A stretch of 21,869 nt of DNA from JBDUCV01 sp040003255 (GTDB taxonomy: Bacteria > Actinomycetota > Actinomycetes > Mycobacteriales > Jatrophihabitantaceae): assembly GCA_040003255.1 (NCBI GenBank), contig JBDUCV010000037.1, positions 1 through 21,869 of the forward strand. The letters run 5' to 3'. Within the stretch, counting starts at the first letter, position 1, and every line of letters starts with the position of its first letter. Positions 1 through 7,318 of the stretch are shown one piece after another. Made by a program: the position numbers and the translations under genes. Below the pieces are notes generated by a model, which saw only the letters and a program-made list of their open reading frames with translations, searched no databases and was not told the DNA's origin.

Positions 1-496
1 AGTGGATCTGCAGTTTCCACGGCACGCTGGTCGGGCCGCCGTAGAGCTCGTTGTTAAACCAGTTGCCCAGCCGGCCAATCCCCTGCGCCGCGGCGACCCC
101 AGGTGCCGCGGCGTCGGCGAACGCCGTGAGCCGGATGCCCTTGCGGCGGCAACCGATCCATGCCCCGAGCAGACCAAGCGCAATCGCGCCCCAGATGCCC
201 AGACCTCCGTCCCACACCTTAAGTGCGTCGATCGGGTGCTTGCCCTTGCCGAAGTACTTCTCGGCATCGGTGATCACGTGGTAGAGCCGGCCTCCGACAA
301 TTCCGAAGCCGATCGCCCACCCGGCGACGTCCCAGATGTCCTCGTCGGCCCCCCCGCGTGTCCGCCATCGCCGCGCGGTGACGGCGAGCGCCACGAAGAT
401 GCCCGCAACGATGCATAGCGCGTAGGCACGGACCGGGAGCGGTCCGAGGTGCCACACGCTGTGCGTGGGACTCGGGATTGCGGCCTGCAGCTGCAC
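1..496 (-). CDS. lgt: Prolipoprotein diacylglyceryl transferase, 3' end missing (off the left edge)
   Basis: Lgt moves a diacylglyceryl group from phosphatidylglycerol to the lipobox cysteine of prolipoproteins in the cytoplasmic membrane. The frame reads AAIPSPTHSVWHLGPLPVRAY near the N terminus, then a hydrophobic segment, YHVITDAEKYFGKGKHP, and GRLGNWFNNELYGGPTSVPW just before the window edge. These are the conserved Lgt N-terminal, first-loop and signature regions. About 165 residues are present; the family usually has 260-320. I chose GTG at 496 because the protein then begins where relatives do and because TACGGT lies exactly 6 nt upstream (leaderless promoter). An in-frame ATG at 538 would add 14 residues and overlap the divergent ATG of the quinone reductase. 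In many Actinobacteria lgt directly follows trpA; here a plus-strand gene separates them. Confidence 0.93.
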   Translation of the reverse strand, partial: MQLQAAIPSPTHSVWHLGPLPVRAYALCIVAGIFVALAVTARRWRTRGGADEDIWDVAGWAIGFGIVGGRLYHVITDAEKYFGKGKHPIDALKVWDGGLGIWGAIALGLLGAWIGCRRKGIRLTAFADAAAPGVAAAQGIGRLGNWFNNELYGGPTSVPWKLQIH

Positions 497-502
497 CCCG
501 CA

Positions 503-508
503 ACCGTA
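503..508 (-). promoter_or_regulatory. Candidate -10 element of a leaderless lgt promoter
   Basis: TACGGT (minus strand) matches the actinobacterial TANNNT -10 hexamer and is followed by exactly 6 nt before GTG at 496, placing the expected transcription start on the first base of the start codon. No convincing -35 is visible. Confidence 0.5.
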
Positions 509-523
509 GACGAGCCCGCTCGC

Positions 524-529
524 TAGGTT
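524..529 (+). promoter_or_regulatory. Candidate -10 element of a leaderless quinone reductase promoter
   Basis: TAGGTT matches TANNNT and is followed by 7 nt before ATG at 537. It lies only 15 bp from the opposing lgt -10, so the two promoters would occupy the same DNA. No clear -35 is visible. Confidence 0.45.
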
Positions 530-536
530 TGGCGCC

Positions 537-1532
537 ATGACCGACCTTCGAGCACGTTCCCTGGTTGTGACCGAGCCCGGCGGTCCCGAGGTGCTGGCCG
601 TCGAGCAGCGCTCGGCGCCTGATCCCGGGCCTGGCGAATTGCAGGTGGAGCTGGCCGCCGCGGGCGTGAACTTCATCGACATCTACCAGCGGCAAGGCGT
701 CTACCCGACGCCGACGCCGTTCGTCGCCGGCAACGAGGGCGCCGGTTCGGTCACCGCCGTCGGCCTGGGCGTCTCGGGATTTACCGTCGGCGACATCGTG
801 GGCTGGGCGTCGGTGCCGGGCAGCGCCTCTTCCGTCGTGAACATCCCAGCCGACAGAGCCGTGCTGGTGCCCGATAAGGTGGCCCCCGACCTTGCTGCCG
901 CAGCCATGTTGCAGGGCATGACCGCGCACTATCTGGTGACGTCGACTTATCCGGTGCAGTCCGGTGACACCGCAGTCGTGCACGCCGCCGCGGGTGGCGT
1001 CGGCCAGCTCCTCGTGCAGCTCATCAGGTCACGGGGTGCTCGCGTGATCGCGACGGTGTCGAGCGCGGAAAAGGAGGCCAAGGCGCGGGCCCTTGGCGCC
1101 GACGAGGTGATCCGTTACACATCCTTCCCTGAGTCTGAGGCGCTGGCTGCTGAGATTCGCCGGGTGAACGGAGATCGCGGCGTGACGGTGGTTTACGATG
1201 GCGTGGGCAAGTCGACGTTCGACGCCTCGATCGACTCGCTGGCGCCGCGCGGCATGCTGGTCCTCTTCGGCGGATCGAGCGGGCAGGTGCCTCCTTTCGA
1301 TCTGCAGCGGCTGAACTCGGCGGGCTCGCTCTTCGTCACCCGTCCGACGCTGGTGCATTACATCGCCACGCGCGACGAACTGCTCTGGCGCGGCGGCGAG
1401 GTGCTGCGTTGGATCGCCGACGGCGCACTGCGAGTTGAGATCGGTGGCCGTTACCCCTTCGAACAGGCGGCTCAGGCGTACGACGATCTCGCCAGCCGTC
1501 GCACGACCGGCAAGCTGCTGCTGTTGCCGTGA
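537..1532 (+). CDS. NADPH:quinone oxidoreductase family protein (zinc-free MDR)
   Basis: This 331-residue protein belongs to the medium-chain dehydrogenase/reductase superfamily, quinone reductase branch, which uses NADPH to reduce quinones or enone-type electrophiles in the cytosol. It has the GroES-like N-terminal domain (about 1-125, with GVNFIDIYQRQGVYP and PFVAGNEGAGSV) and a Rossmann domain with the nucleotide-binding motif AAAGGVGQLLVQL (about 150-162). No structural- or catalytic-zinc cysteine cluster is seen, which fits Qor rather than alcohol dehydrogenase. The length is normal. It is the only plus-strand gene in the trp-lgt section: divergent from lgt and convergent with trpA, with 41 bp between the two stop codons. 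There is no good ribosome binding site; a -10 hexamer 7 nt upstream suggests a leaderless mRNA. The physiological substrate is unknown. Confidence 0.9.
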   Translation: MTDLRARSLVVTEPGGPEVLAVEQRSAPDPGPGELQVELAAAGVNFIDIYQRQGVYPTPTPFVAGNEGAGSVTAVGLGVSGFTVGDIVGWASVPGSASSVVNIPADRAVLVPDKVAPDLAAAAMLQGMTAHYLVTSTYPVQSGDTAVVHAAAGGVGQLLVQLIRSRGARVIATVSSAEKEAKARALGADEVIRYTSFPESEALAAEIRRVNGDRGVTVVYDGVGKSTFDASIDSLAPRGMLVLFGGSSGQVPPFDLQRLNSAGSLFVTRPTLVHYIATRDELLWRGGEVLRWIADGALRVEIGGRYPFEQAAQAYDDLASRRTTGKLLLLP

Positions 1533-1542
1533 CGGCTGGTCG

Positions 1543-1565
1543 CCGGCGGCGGGGTGCTACGCCGG
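1543..1565. terminator. Candidate bidirectional hairpin between convergent stop codons
   Basis: CCGGCG at 1543-1548 and CGCCGG at 1560-1565 form a perfect 6-bp inverted repeat with an 11-nt loop in the 41-bp gap between the quinone reductase and trpA stops. There is no T-tract, so termination is inferred from position only. Confidence 0.3.
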
Positions 1566-1573
1566 TCATCCTG

Positions 1574-2371
1574 TCAGCGGCGCCGGACTCCGGCAGCAAG
1601 GTCCGAAGCAAGCGCCCGGACGGCCCGGATCCCGCCAGCATCGGGTGATTCCAGCAGGCAGCGCACCAACGCCGAACCGACGATCACGCCGTCGGCAAAG
1701 GCGGCGACCTGTGCCGCCTGCGACGCATTCGAGACACCAAGTCCTACGCACACCGGCAGATCGACTTCCGCGGCCCGAACCCGGGCGACCAGCTGCTCCG
1801 CCGCAGATCCGACCACAGTGCGTGCCCCCGTCACGCCCATCGTCGATGCCGCGTACACGAACCCGCGGCAGGCTCGAGCCGTCGAGGTGATCCGCGCATC
1901 AGTCGACGACGGCGCGACGAGAAACACCCGGTCCAGATCGTGAGCGTCGGTCGCCGCCAACCAGTCGGCCGCCTCGTCCGGGATGAGGTCCGGTGTGATC
2001 GCACCGGAACCGCCAGCCGAGGCTAGGTCGGCAGTGAACCGCGACACCCCGTATCGATCGATCGGGTTCCAGTAGGACATGACAACAGCTGCAGCACCGG
2101 CCGACGCCACCGCGGCGACGGCCCGCAGCGCGTCGGCCAGCCCGACGCCTGCGCGCACGGCGGGATCCACGGCCCGCTGAATCGTCGCGCCGTCCATGAC
2201 CGGATCGCTGTACGGCACGCCGACCTCGACCACGTCCACGCCGCCCTCGACGAGAGCGAGCATCGCCTCGATCGATAAGTCGACGGACGGATAGCCAACC
2301 GGCAGGTAGCCGATCAACGCGGCGCGATCATCGGCGCGGCTCTTCGCCAGCGCGGTCGACAGGGCCGTCAC
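1574..2371 (-). CDS. trpA: Tryptophan synthase alpha subunit
   Basis: TrpA cleaves indole-3-glycerol phosphate to indole and glyceraldehyde 3-phosphate and channels the indole to TrpB. The 265-residue protein has the signature VVEVGVPYSDPVMDG, with Glu49 and Asp60 at the same numbers as the catalytic residues of the Escherichia coli enzyme. The C-terminal phosphate-binding region (VCVGLGVSNASQAAQV, then GVIVGSALV) is intact. The start is GTG at 2371, whose last two bases with the next A form the trpB stop (GTGA overlap), so translation is probably coupled. The open frame continues 55 codons further upstream, but that part only shadows trpB. This is the last gene of the trp block; it converges on the plus-strand quinone reductase instead of running into lgt. 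Confidence 0.97.
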   Translation of the reverse strand: MTALSTALAKSRADDRAALIGYLPVGYPSVDLSIEAMLALVEGGVDVVEVGVPYSDPVMDGATIQRAVDPAVRAGVGLADALRAVAAVASAGAAAVVMSYWNPIDRYGVSRFTADLASAGGSGAITPDLIPDEAADWLAATDAHDLDRVFLVAPSSTDARITSTARACRGFVYAASTMGVTGARTVVGSAAEQLVARVRAAEVDLPVCVGLGVSNASQAAQVAAFADGVIVGSALVRCLLESPDAGGIRAVRALASDLAAGVRRR

Positions 2372-3585
2372 GACGAGAGTCCGAAGTACGCTGACGCGGT
2401 CTCGACATCCTTGTCGCCGCGTCCGGACAGGTTGACGAGCACGACGCCCGACGGGCCTAACTCGCGGCCGAGATCGAGTGCGCCAGCGAGCGCATGAGCC
2501 GACTCGATCGCCGGGATGATCCCCTCGGTCCGGCAAAGCAAGGCGAACGCGTCCATCGCCTGGGCATCGGTGATCGGGCGGTATTCGGCTCGGCCGATGT
2601 CGTGCAGGTAGGAGTGTTCGGGCCCCACGCCTGGATAGTCGAGCCCGGCGGATATCGAATGCGACTCGACGGTCTGCCCGTTCTTGTCCTGCAGCAGGTA
2701 GGACCGTGCGCCGTGCAGCACGCCCGGCAGCCCGCCGGTGATCGAGGCGGCGTGCCGTCCGGTGTCGACGCCGTCGCCACCTGCTTCCAGTCCGACCAGC
2801 CGGACGTCGCGATCGCCGAGGAAGGCGGTGAAGATCCCGATCGCGTTAGATCCGCCACCGACGCAGGCGGCCACCGCGTCGGGCAGCCGGCCGACGGTGT
2901 CGAGGATCTGCACTCGAGCCTCATCGCCGATGACCCGCTGGAATTCACGAACCATCAGCGGGAACGGATGCGGCCCGGCAACCGTCCCGAACACGTAGTT
3001 CGTGGTGTCGACGTTGGTCACCCAGTCACGCATGGCCTCGTTGATCGCGTCTTTGAGCGTGCGCGAGCCAGTCGTTACCGGCACGACCGTGGCTCCGAGC
3101 AGCTGCATGCGCGCGACGTTGAGCGCCTGACGGCGAGTGTCCTCGGCACCCATGTAGACAACGCACTCCAGGCCCATTAGCGCGGCCGCGGTGGCGGTGG
3201 CGACGCCATGCTGACCGGCACCGGTCTCGGCGATGACCCGCTTCTTGCCGATGCGTTTCGTAAGAAGGGCTTGGCCCAGCACATTGTTGATCTTGTGAGA
3301 GCCGGTGTGGTTGAGGTCCTCGCGCTTGAGCAGAATGCGGGCGCCCCCCGCGTGCTCGGCGAAGCGCGCCACCTCGGTCAGCGGTGAAGGCCGGCCGGTG
3401 TAGTCGCGCAACAGCCCGGTGAGCTCGGCCTGAAACGTTGGATCGGATCGGGTCTGGAAGAACGCCGCAGTGAGTTCGTCGATGGCGGCGACGAGAGCTT
3501 CGGGGACGAAGCGGCCGCCATAGGGACCGAAGTGGCCGGTCGGATCGGGATCGGCAGCGATGAAGTCAGCACTGTGCATGGTCAT
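2368..3585 (-). CDS. trpB: Tryptophan synthase beta subunit
   Basis: TrpB condenses indole with L-serine in a PLP-dependent reaction to give tryptophan. The protein is 405 residues, normal for the family. It contains the PLP-lysine motif HTGSHKINN (Lys98), the AETGAGQHG motif with the conserved Glu120, the phosphate-binding glycine loop CVGGGSNAIG and the C-terminal LSGRGDKD motif. The start is ATG at 3585: GGAG sits about 7 nt upstream, and the N terminus (GHFGPYGGRFVPEAL) aligns with relatives. The frame stays open upstream into trpC, but that is shadow. The 88 bp before the start contain a perfect 9-bp inverted repeat (3614-3636). No room exists for the small trpX/trpM gene found between trpC and trpB in Streptomyces. 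It overlaps trpA by 4 bp. Confidence 0.97.
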   Translation of the reverse strand: MTMHSADFIAADPDPTGHFGPYGGRFVPEALVAAIDELTAAFFQTRSDPTFQAELTGLLRDYTGRPSPLTEVARFAEHAGGARILLKREDLNHTGSHKINNVLGQALLTKRIGKKRVIAETGAGQHGVATATAAALMGLECVVYMGAEDTRRQALNVARMQLLGATVVPVTTGSRTLKDAINEAMRDWVTNVDTTNYVFGTVAGPHPFPLMVREFQRVIGDEARVQILDTVGRLPDAVAACVGGGSNAIGIFTAFLGDRDVRLVGLEAGGDGVDTGRHAASITGGLPGVLHGARSYLLQDKNGQTVESHSISAGLDYPGVGPEHSYLHDIGRAEYRPITDAQAMDAFALLCRTEGIIPAIESAHALAGALDLGRELGPSGVVLVNLSGRGDKDVETASAYFGLSS

Positions 3586-3613
3586 GAATTGCTCCGAGGC
3601 AGCGAATGGACGA

Positions 3614-3636
3614 GTCGGTGACAGGTGGTCACCGAC
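3614..3636. repeat. Perfect 9-bp inverted repeat, candidate operator or mRNA hairpin before trpB
   Basis: GTCGGTGAC at 3614-3622 and GTCACCGAC at 3628-3636 are exact reverse complements separated by AGGTG. The element lies in the 88-bp trpC-trpB gap, ending 28 bp from the trpB start. There is no T-tract, so a classic terminator is unlikely. It could be a repressor operator or a stable mRNA stem affecting the trpC/trpB expression ratio. Confidence 0.5.
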
Positions 3637-3673
3637 GCCATCGGCCGCCGGGCGCGCAACGCATGATGTGAGA

Positions 3674-4495
3674 TTACCGGGACGGACGCGGGGTCGCCGG
3701 GTGGGCGCCGGCGGTGACGAGTTCAGCGACTGCGGCCCGCGGGTCGGACCGGGTGACGAGGCCCTCGCCGACGAGCACCGCATCGGCGCCGGCGGCCGCG
3801 TACTCGATGAGGTCGAGCGGACCCCGCACGCCGGACTCGGCGATCTTCACGACGTCGCTCGGCAAGCCGGGAGCGATGCGCTCGAACGTGGAACGGTCGA
3901 CCGACAGGTTTTTCAGGTCCCGCGCGTTGACCCCGATCACCTGCGCGCCGGCGTCGAGGGCCCGCGACGCCTCGTCTTCGGTGTGTACCTCGACCAGGGC
4001 TGTCATGCCGAGTGACTCAATCCGCTCCCGCAAGCCGATGAGCGCGTTTTGCTCCAGCGCAGCGACGATAAGCAGGACCAGATCGGCGCCATGCGCACGC
4101 GCTTCGTGCACCTGATAGGAGCAGACGACGAAGTCCTTGCACAGCACGGGTACCTGGACCGCTGCGCGCACCGCATCGAGATCACTCAGGCTGCCCCCGA
4201 AGCGACGCTCCTCGGTCAGCACACTGACGATGCGCGCCCCGCCGGCCTGGTACTCGCGCGCGAGCTTCGCCGGGTCGGGGATCCCGGCCAGCACTCCCTT
4301 CGATGGACTTGCCCGCTTGACCTCGGCGATTACGCCCACGCCAGGTTGGCGAAGTGTCCATAGCGCGTCAAGAGATGGCGGCGCACAGGCGGCGCGTTCC
4401 TTCACCTCGTCGAGCGAAATGGCTGCCTGGCGGGCGGCGACACCCTCGCGGACACCGATGACGATGTCGTGAAGAACCCCGGGGCCGTTGGGCAC
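3674..4495 (-). CDS. trpC: Indole-3-glycerol phosphate synthase
   Basis: TrpC closes the ring of carboxyphenylamino-deoxyribulose 5-phosphate to indole-3-glycerol phosphate. The 273-residue protein has the complete TIM-barrel signature: VIAEVKRASPSKG with the catalytic Lys60, the LCKDF motif with Lys120, LVEVH with Glu169, GVNARDL, and AESGVRG near the C terminus. It is a stand-alone IGPS with no fused TrpF domain. The start is GTG at 4495, preceded by a strong Shine-Dalgarno (GGGAAGG, about 8 nt away). It follows the histidine kinase by 84 bp rather than directly following the trp membrane protein gene as in many relatives. A TAGCAT hexamer in that gap may give it a promoter of its own. Confidence 0.96.
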   Translation of the reverse strand: MPNGPGVLHDIVIGVREGVAARQAAISLDEVKERAACAPPSLDALWTLRQPGVGVIAEVKRASPSKGVLAGIPDPAKLAREYQAGGARIVSVLTEERRFGGSLSDLDAVRAAVQVPVLCKDFVVCSYQVHEARAHGADLVLLIVAALEQNALIGLRERIESLGMTALVEVHTEDEASRALDAGAQVIGVNARDLKNLSVDRSTFERIAPGLPSDVVKIAESGVRGPLDLIEYAAAGADAVLVGEGLVTRSDPRAAVAELVTAGAHPATPRPSR

Positions 4496-4528
4496 GACGT
4501 CAGCCTTCCCTCGTGTACGAATGCACCG

Positions 4529-4534
4529 ATGCTA
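4529..4534 (-). promoter_or_regulatory. Possible -10 hexamer for trpCBA
   Basis: TAGCAT on the minus strand fits TANNNT and would give a leader of roughly 25-30 nt carrying the trpC Shine-Dalgarno. No good -35 is recognised. The gap between the kinase stop and trpC is a natural place for an internal promoter, but this single hexamer could be chance. Confidence 0.25.
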
Positions 4535-4579
4535 GCCAGCACGGTCGGATCTTCGATCGCCGGGGCTGCGGCAATGCGG

Positions 4580-5950
4580 TCACCACCCGCCAGGCGCGGC
4601 CGGCAGGCGCACAGTGAAGCGCGCACCGCCTTCCAACGCGTGGCCGGCCTCGATACGCGCGCCGAGCCGGGTTACCAGCCCGTGCACGACCGTCAGCCCG
4701 AGCCCGGTTCCAACCTGGCGAACGCCCCGGTACCGGTCGTAGAGAGCTGAGCGTTCGAAGGCCACGGTCAGGTCGGCGTCAGTCAGCCCGGGTCCGCCGT
4801 CACGGACCTCGACGAGCACGGACCCGTTGTCGATCCGCGCCGCGAGCAGGATCGGGGCGCCAGCGGGGGTGACCCGCAATGCGTTTTCGAACAATCCGTC
4901 GAGGACTTGCCGCAGTCGCAACGCATCGGTGATCGCCGGCAATGGCTCCGAGCGCACCTCGAGAGTGAATCGCAAACCCTCGGCCGTGCAGCGCGCCGCC
5001 CACACCTCGGCAGTGGCCCGGACGAGCTGCGCGACATCGACGGGCACGAGATCGACCCGAAAGTCCTGTGCGCCGAGCCTGGCGAGGTCCAGTAGGTCAG
5101 CGACCAGGCGTTCCAACCGGTTCGCCTCGGCGAGCAGGATCTGCCCCACCCGCGCAGATTGGCCGGGCGCGACCACCCCGTCGGCGAGTGACTCTGCGTA
5201 CCCCCGAATCGACGTAAGCGGCGTGCGCAGGTCGTGCGACACCGACATCAAAAACTCGCGCTGCCGGCCTTCCGAGGTCGCCAGCCCGGAGGCCAGGCTG
5301 TTCAGTGCATCGGCCACCTCCGCGACCTCGGCCGGCCCCTCCGGCTCCACCGTGACGTCGCGATGACCAGCCGCCAGGGCATGCGCGGCCGCAGCCGTTC
5401 GGCGCAGCGGACGAGCGAGCCGCACCGCCACGACCAGGCCTAGCACGACCGCGAGGCCCACCGCGATCGCCAAGGCGACCCCCAGCCGACGGATGGCGGT
5501 ATCGCCGAGCGCGATGGCGTCGGCGCGGCGCTGCACCAGGACGAGCCCACCGGTGCGGGTTCCGCGCGCCTCGACGAGCAGCCGCTGCCGGTCGACAACC
5601 CGCTCGGAGGAGATCGAGCGGCCGTCCAGAACTTCGCGGATTTCGGCGGGCGTCAGGGCATCGCGGGCGTACTTGCTCTCGGAGGTGACTTGCCCGGCGC
5701 CATCGATCGAGGCCGAGGCGATCTTGAGCGCGGTCAGCGTGCGTCGGTTTCGCACCTGGCCGGCCTGTGCGTTGGGGCCCTGGTCGGCCATCTGCACGAC
5801 GTCGGCCAACCGCGACAACGTCTGCTGCGACGCCGCGGTGTTGGCCTGGCGGATCAGGCTGGCCGCGATGCCTCCGGCGATGAGCGCGGTGATCACTGCG
5901 ACGGCCGCCGCGAGCAGACTCATCCGGGCGGCGAGCGTCCACCGCCTCAC
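4580..5950 (-). CDS. Sensor histidine kinase, partner of the adjacent trp-embedded regulator
   Basis: A membrane sensor kinase of 456 residues. In order: TM1 (about 10-32), an extracytoplasmic region of about 120 residues with no recognised domain, TM2 (about 156-177), HAMP linker, DHp domain with SVSHDLRTPLTSIRGY (phospho-acceptor His239), and a HATPase domain with N box (FENALRVTPAG), G1 (DGGPGL) and G2 (VGTGLGL). All boxes are present, so it should be active. The start is GTG at 5950, overlapping the regulator's stop by 4 bp (GTGA), which ties the pair together. The stop lies 84 bp before trpC. The stimulus is unknown. The location inside the trp gene block is unusual for a two-component system and might imply co-expression with tryptophan synthesis, but no sequence feature proves a link. 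Confidence 0.92.
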   Translation of the reverse strand: MRRWTLAARMSLLAAAVAVITALIAGGIAASLIRQANTAASQQTLSRLADVVQMADQGPNAQAGQVRNRRTLTALKIASASIDGAGQVTSESKYARDALTPAEIREVLDGRSISSERVVDRQRLLVEARGTRTGGLVLVQRRADAIALGDTAIRRLGVALAIAVGLAVVLGLVVAVRLARPLRRTAAAAHALAAGHRDVTVEPEGPAEVAEVADALNSLASGLATSEGRQREFLMSVSHDLRTPLTSIRGYAESLADGVVAPGQSARVGQILLAEANRLERLVADLLDLARLGAQDFRVDLVPVDVAQLVRATAEVWAARCTAEGLRFTLEVRSEPLPAITDALRLRQVLDGLFENALRVTPAGAPILLAARIDNGSVLVEVRDGGPGLTDADLTVAFERSALYDRYRGVRQVGTGLGLTVVHGLVTRLGARIEAGHALEGGARFTVRLPAAPGGW

Positions 5951-6660
5951 TGACCGCGGTCCTCGACGGCGTAACCCACGCCGCGGACGGTACGGACTGG
6001 GCTCGCGGCTCCGAGCTTCGCGCGCACCTGTGCGATGTGGACGTCCACCGTTCGGGTCCCAGCAGCCGAGGAATAGCCCCAGACGTCGCTGAGCAACTGT
6101 TCGCGGCTGAACACCCGTCCCGGCCGACGCATCAGGTAGGCGAGCAGGTCGAACTCGGTGGCGGTCAACCCCACCTCGGCGTCGGCCGCGAAGACTCGCC
6201 GCTCGCCTGGCACGAGCCGCACCGCTCCGACCTCGAGTTGGGCAGATGTGTCAGGTGGGCCGCTCGTTCGGCGTAGCACGCTGCCGACCCGGGCGACGAG
6301 TTCCCGCGGCGAAAACGGCTTGGTGACGTAGTCGTCGGCGCCCAGTTCGAGGCCGACGATCCGGTCGACCTCGTCGTCTCGGGCGGTCACGAACAGCACC
6401 GGCGTCCAGTTCTGCTCCGCGCGCAGCTTGCGGCACACCTCGATGCCGTCCATGCCCGGCAGGCCAACGTCCAGGATCACGGCCGCTGGTCGAAGGCGGC
6501 GCACGGCCACCAGGGCCGGCTCGCCGTCGCGTTCGATGTGCACGCCGTAGCCCGCCTTAGCGAGATACATCCGGATCAGGTCGGCTATCGCTGGCTCGTC
6601 TTCGACGACCAGGACGAGGCCACGCGCCGCGCTGACACTCGACACTGGGGCAGTCGACAC
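5947..6660 (-). CDS. OmpR/PhoB-family response regulator embedded in the trp block
   Basis: A 237-residue DNA-binding response regulator. The receiver domain has the acidic pair Glu20-Asp21, phospho-acceptor Asp64 (VILDVGLPGMDG), the VTAR threonine and Lys114 (YVTKPF). The winged-helix effector domain spans about 140-235 (LTATEFDLLAYLMRRPG and TVDVHIAQVRAKL, ending in VRGVGYAVE). The start is GTG at 6660. It has no clear Shine-Dalgarno but has TAGGTT exactly 6 nt upstream, which suggests a leaderless mRNA from its own promoter inside the trp region. It overlaps the kinase by 4 bp. The gap to the preceding trp membrane gene is 46 bp, so read-through from trpE is also possible. Target genes are unknown. 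Confidence 0.92.
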   Translation of the reverse strand: MSTAPVSSVSAARGLVLVVEDEPAIADLIRMYLAKAGYGVHIERDGEPALVAVRRLRPAAVILDVGLPGMDGIEVCRKLRAEQNWTPVLFVTARDDEVDRIVGLELGADDYVTKPFSPRELVARVGSVLRRTSGPPDTSAQLEVGAVRLVPGERRVFAADAEVGLTATEFDLLAYLMRRPGRVFSREQLLSDVWGYSSAAGTRTVDVHIAQVRAKLGAASPVRTVRGVGYAVEDRGQ

Positions 6661-6666
6661 AGTGGA

Positions 6667-6672
6667 AACCTA
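6667..6672 (-). promoter_or_regulatory. Candidate -10 of a leaderless promoter for the embedded two-component system
   Basis: TAGGTT on the minus strand is followed by exactly 6 nt (TCCACT) before GTG at 6660. This is the same geometry as at lgt, hisD and the LON gene. It would let the regulator-kinase pair be made independently of trpE. The -35 region is not obvious. Confidence 0.5.
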
Positions 6673-6706
6673 CGCAGCCGATCTGTGCGACAGGGTCACC
6701 GCAGCG

Positions 6707-7318
6707 TCAAGGTTCGGTACGGACAGTGGGGTCGTCGCCTCGGTCCAGGGCATTCCACAGCTCCGCGTCCGTGCTCGGTGGCTCGACTTCCCCCGCTGCA
6801 GCCGGCGCCTCGTAGCGGGTCGACAACCCCGCCCAGCTTCGTCCGAACAAAAGGATCAGCGCACCGGCCGCAATGACCACGAGCGCGCAGCCGACCATCA
6901 ACGCTGGCCAGCCGTGGTGCACCGACACGCGCGGGGTCTGCGTGGGGGCGAAACCGATTCCGGAGCGGGCGGCGCTCACTAGCTCGCGAGCGCGGGATGG
7001 CGACATGGCATTGAACGCGGCGACGGCTGGCGCGAGCAGCGCCGCTCCGGCGAGCGCGATCACCGCGCCGACGATGCGTCGGGCCCGCCCACGGGTCGCC
7101 AGGGCGGCGACGCCCCCGGCCATTGCCACCAAGCCGATCGCCGTGATCGCGGGTTCGAGGGCGTGTCCGCTGATGCGCACCACCTCGTCGGCCAGCGGTC
7201 GGGACCGCGCCACCGACACCGTCTGCCAGGGGCGGCCGGCAACGAGCAAGGCGCCGCCCGACCCGAGCAGGTCACCGGCCAAGGCGAGCGCGAACAGCGC
7301 ACGACCGGGGCGGCTCAC
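6707..7318 (-). CDS. Trp-region conserved membrane protein (Trp_oprn_chp family, Rv1610-like)
   Basis: A 203-residue integral membrane protein of unknown function that sits between trpE and trpC in many Actinobacteria. Four hydrophobic segments are visible (about 7-28, 53-75, 82-105 and 138-158). After them comes a cytoplasmic-looking tail ending DAELWNALDRGDDPT, a motif I associate with this family. The start is GTG at 7318, overlapping the trpE stop (GTGA), so it is translationally coupled to trpE. The open frame continues upstream inside trpE, but that part is shadow. In the usual order trpC follows directly; here a two-component system intervenes. A role in tryptophan or aromatic metabolite handling at the membrane is guessed only from its constant neighbours. 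Confidence 0.85.
   Translation of the reverse strand: MSRPGRALFALALAGDLLGSGGALLVAGRPWQTVSVARSRPLADEVVRISGHALEPAITAIGLVAMAGGVAALATRGRARRIVGAVIALAGAALLAPAVAAFNAMSPSRARELVSAARSGIGFAPTQTPRVSVHHGWPALMVGCALVVIAAGALILLFGRSWAGLSTRYEAPAAAGEVEPPSTDAELWNALDRGDDPTVRTEP

Noticed and set aside
497..538. lgt start at ATG 538 overlapping the quinone reductase ATG
   Set aside because: Possible, but it adds 14 residues not expected in Lgt and would put divergent start codons on the same bases; GTG 496 has a correctly spaced -10.
3586..3673. A small trpX/trpM-like gene between trpC and trpB
   Set aside because: The gap is only 88 bp and contains no plausible coding frame with a ribosome binding site; the trpB frame running through it is open but unsupported.
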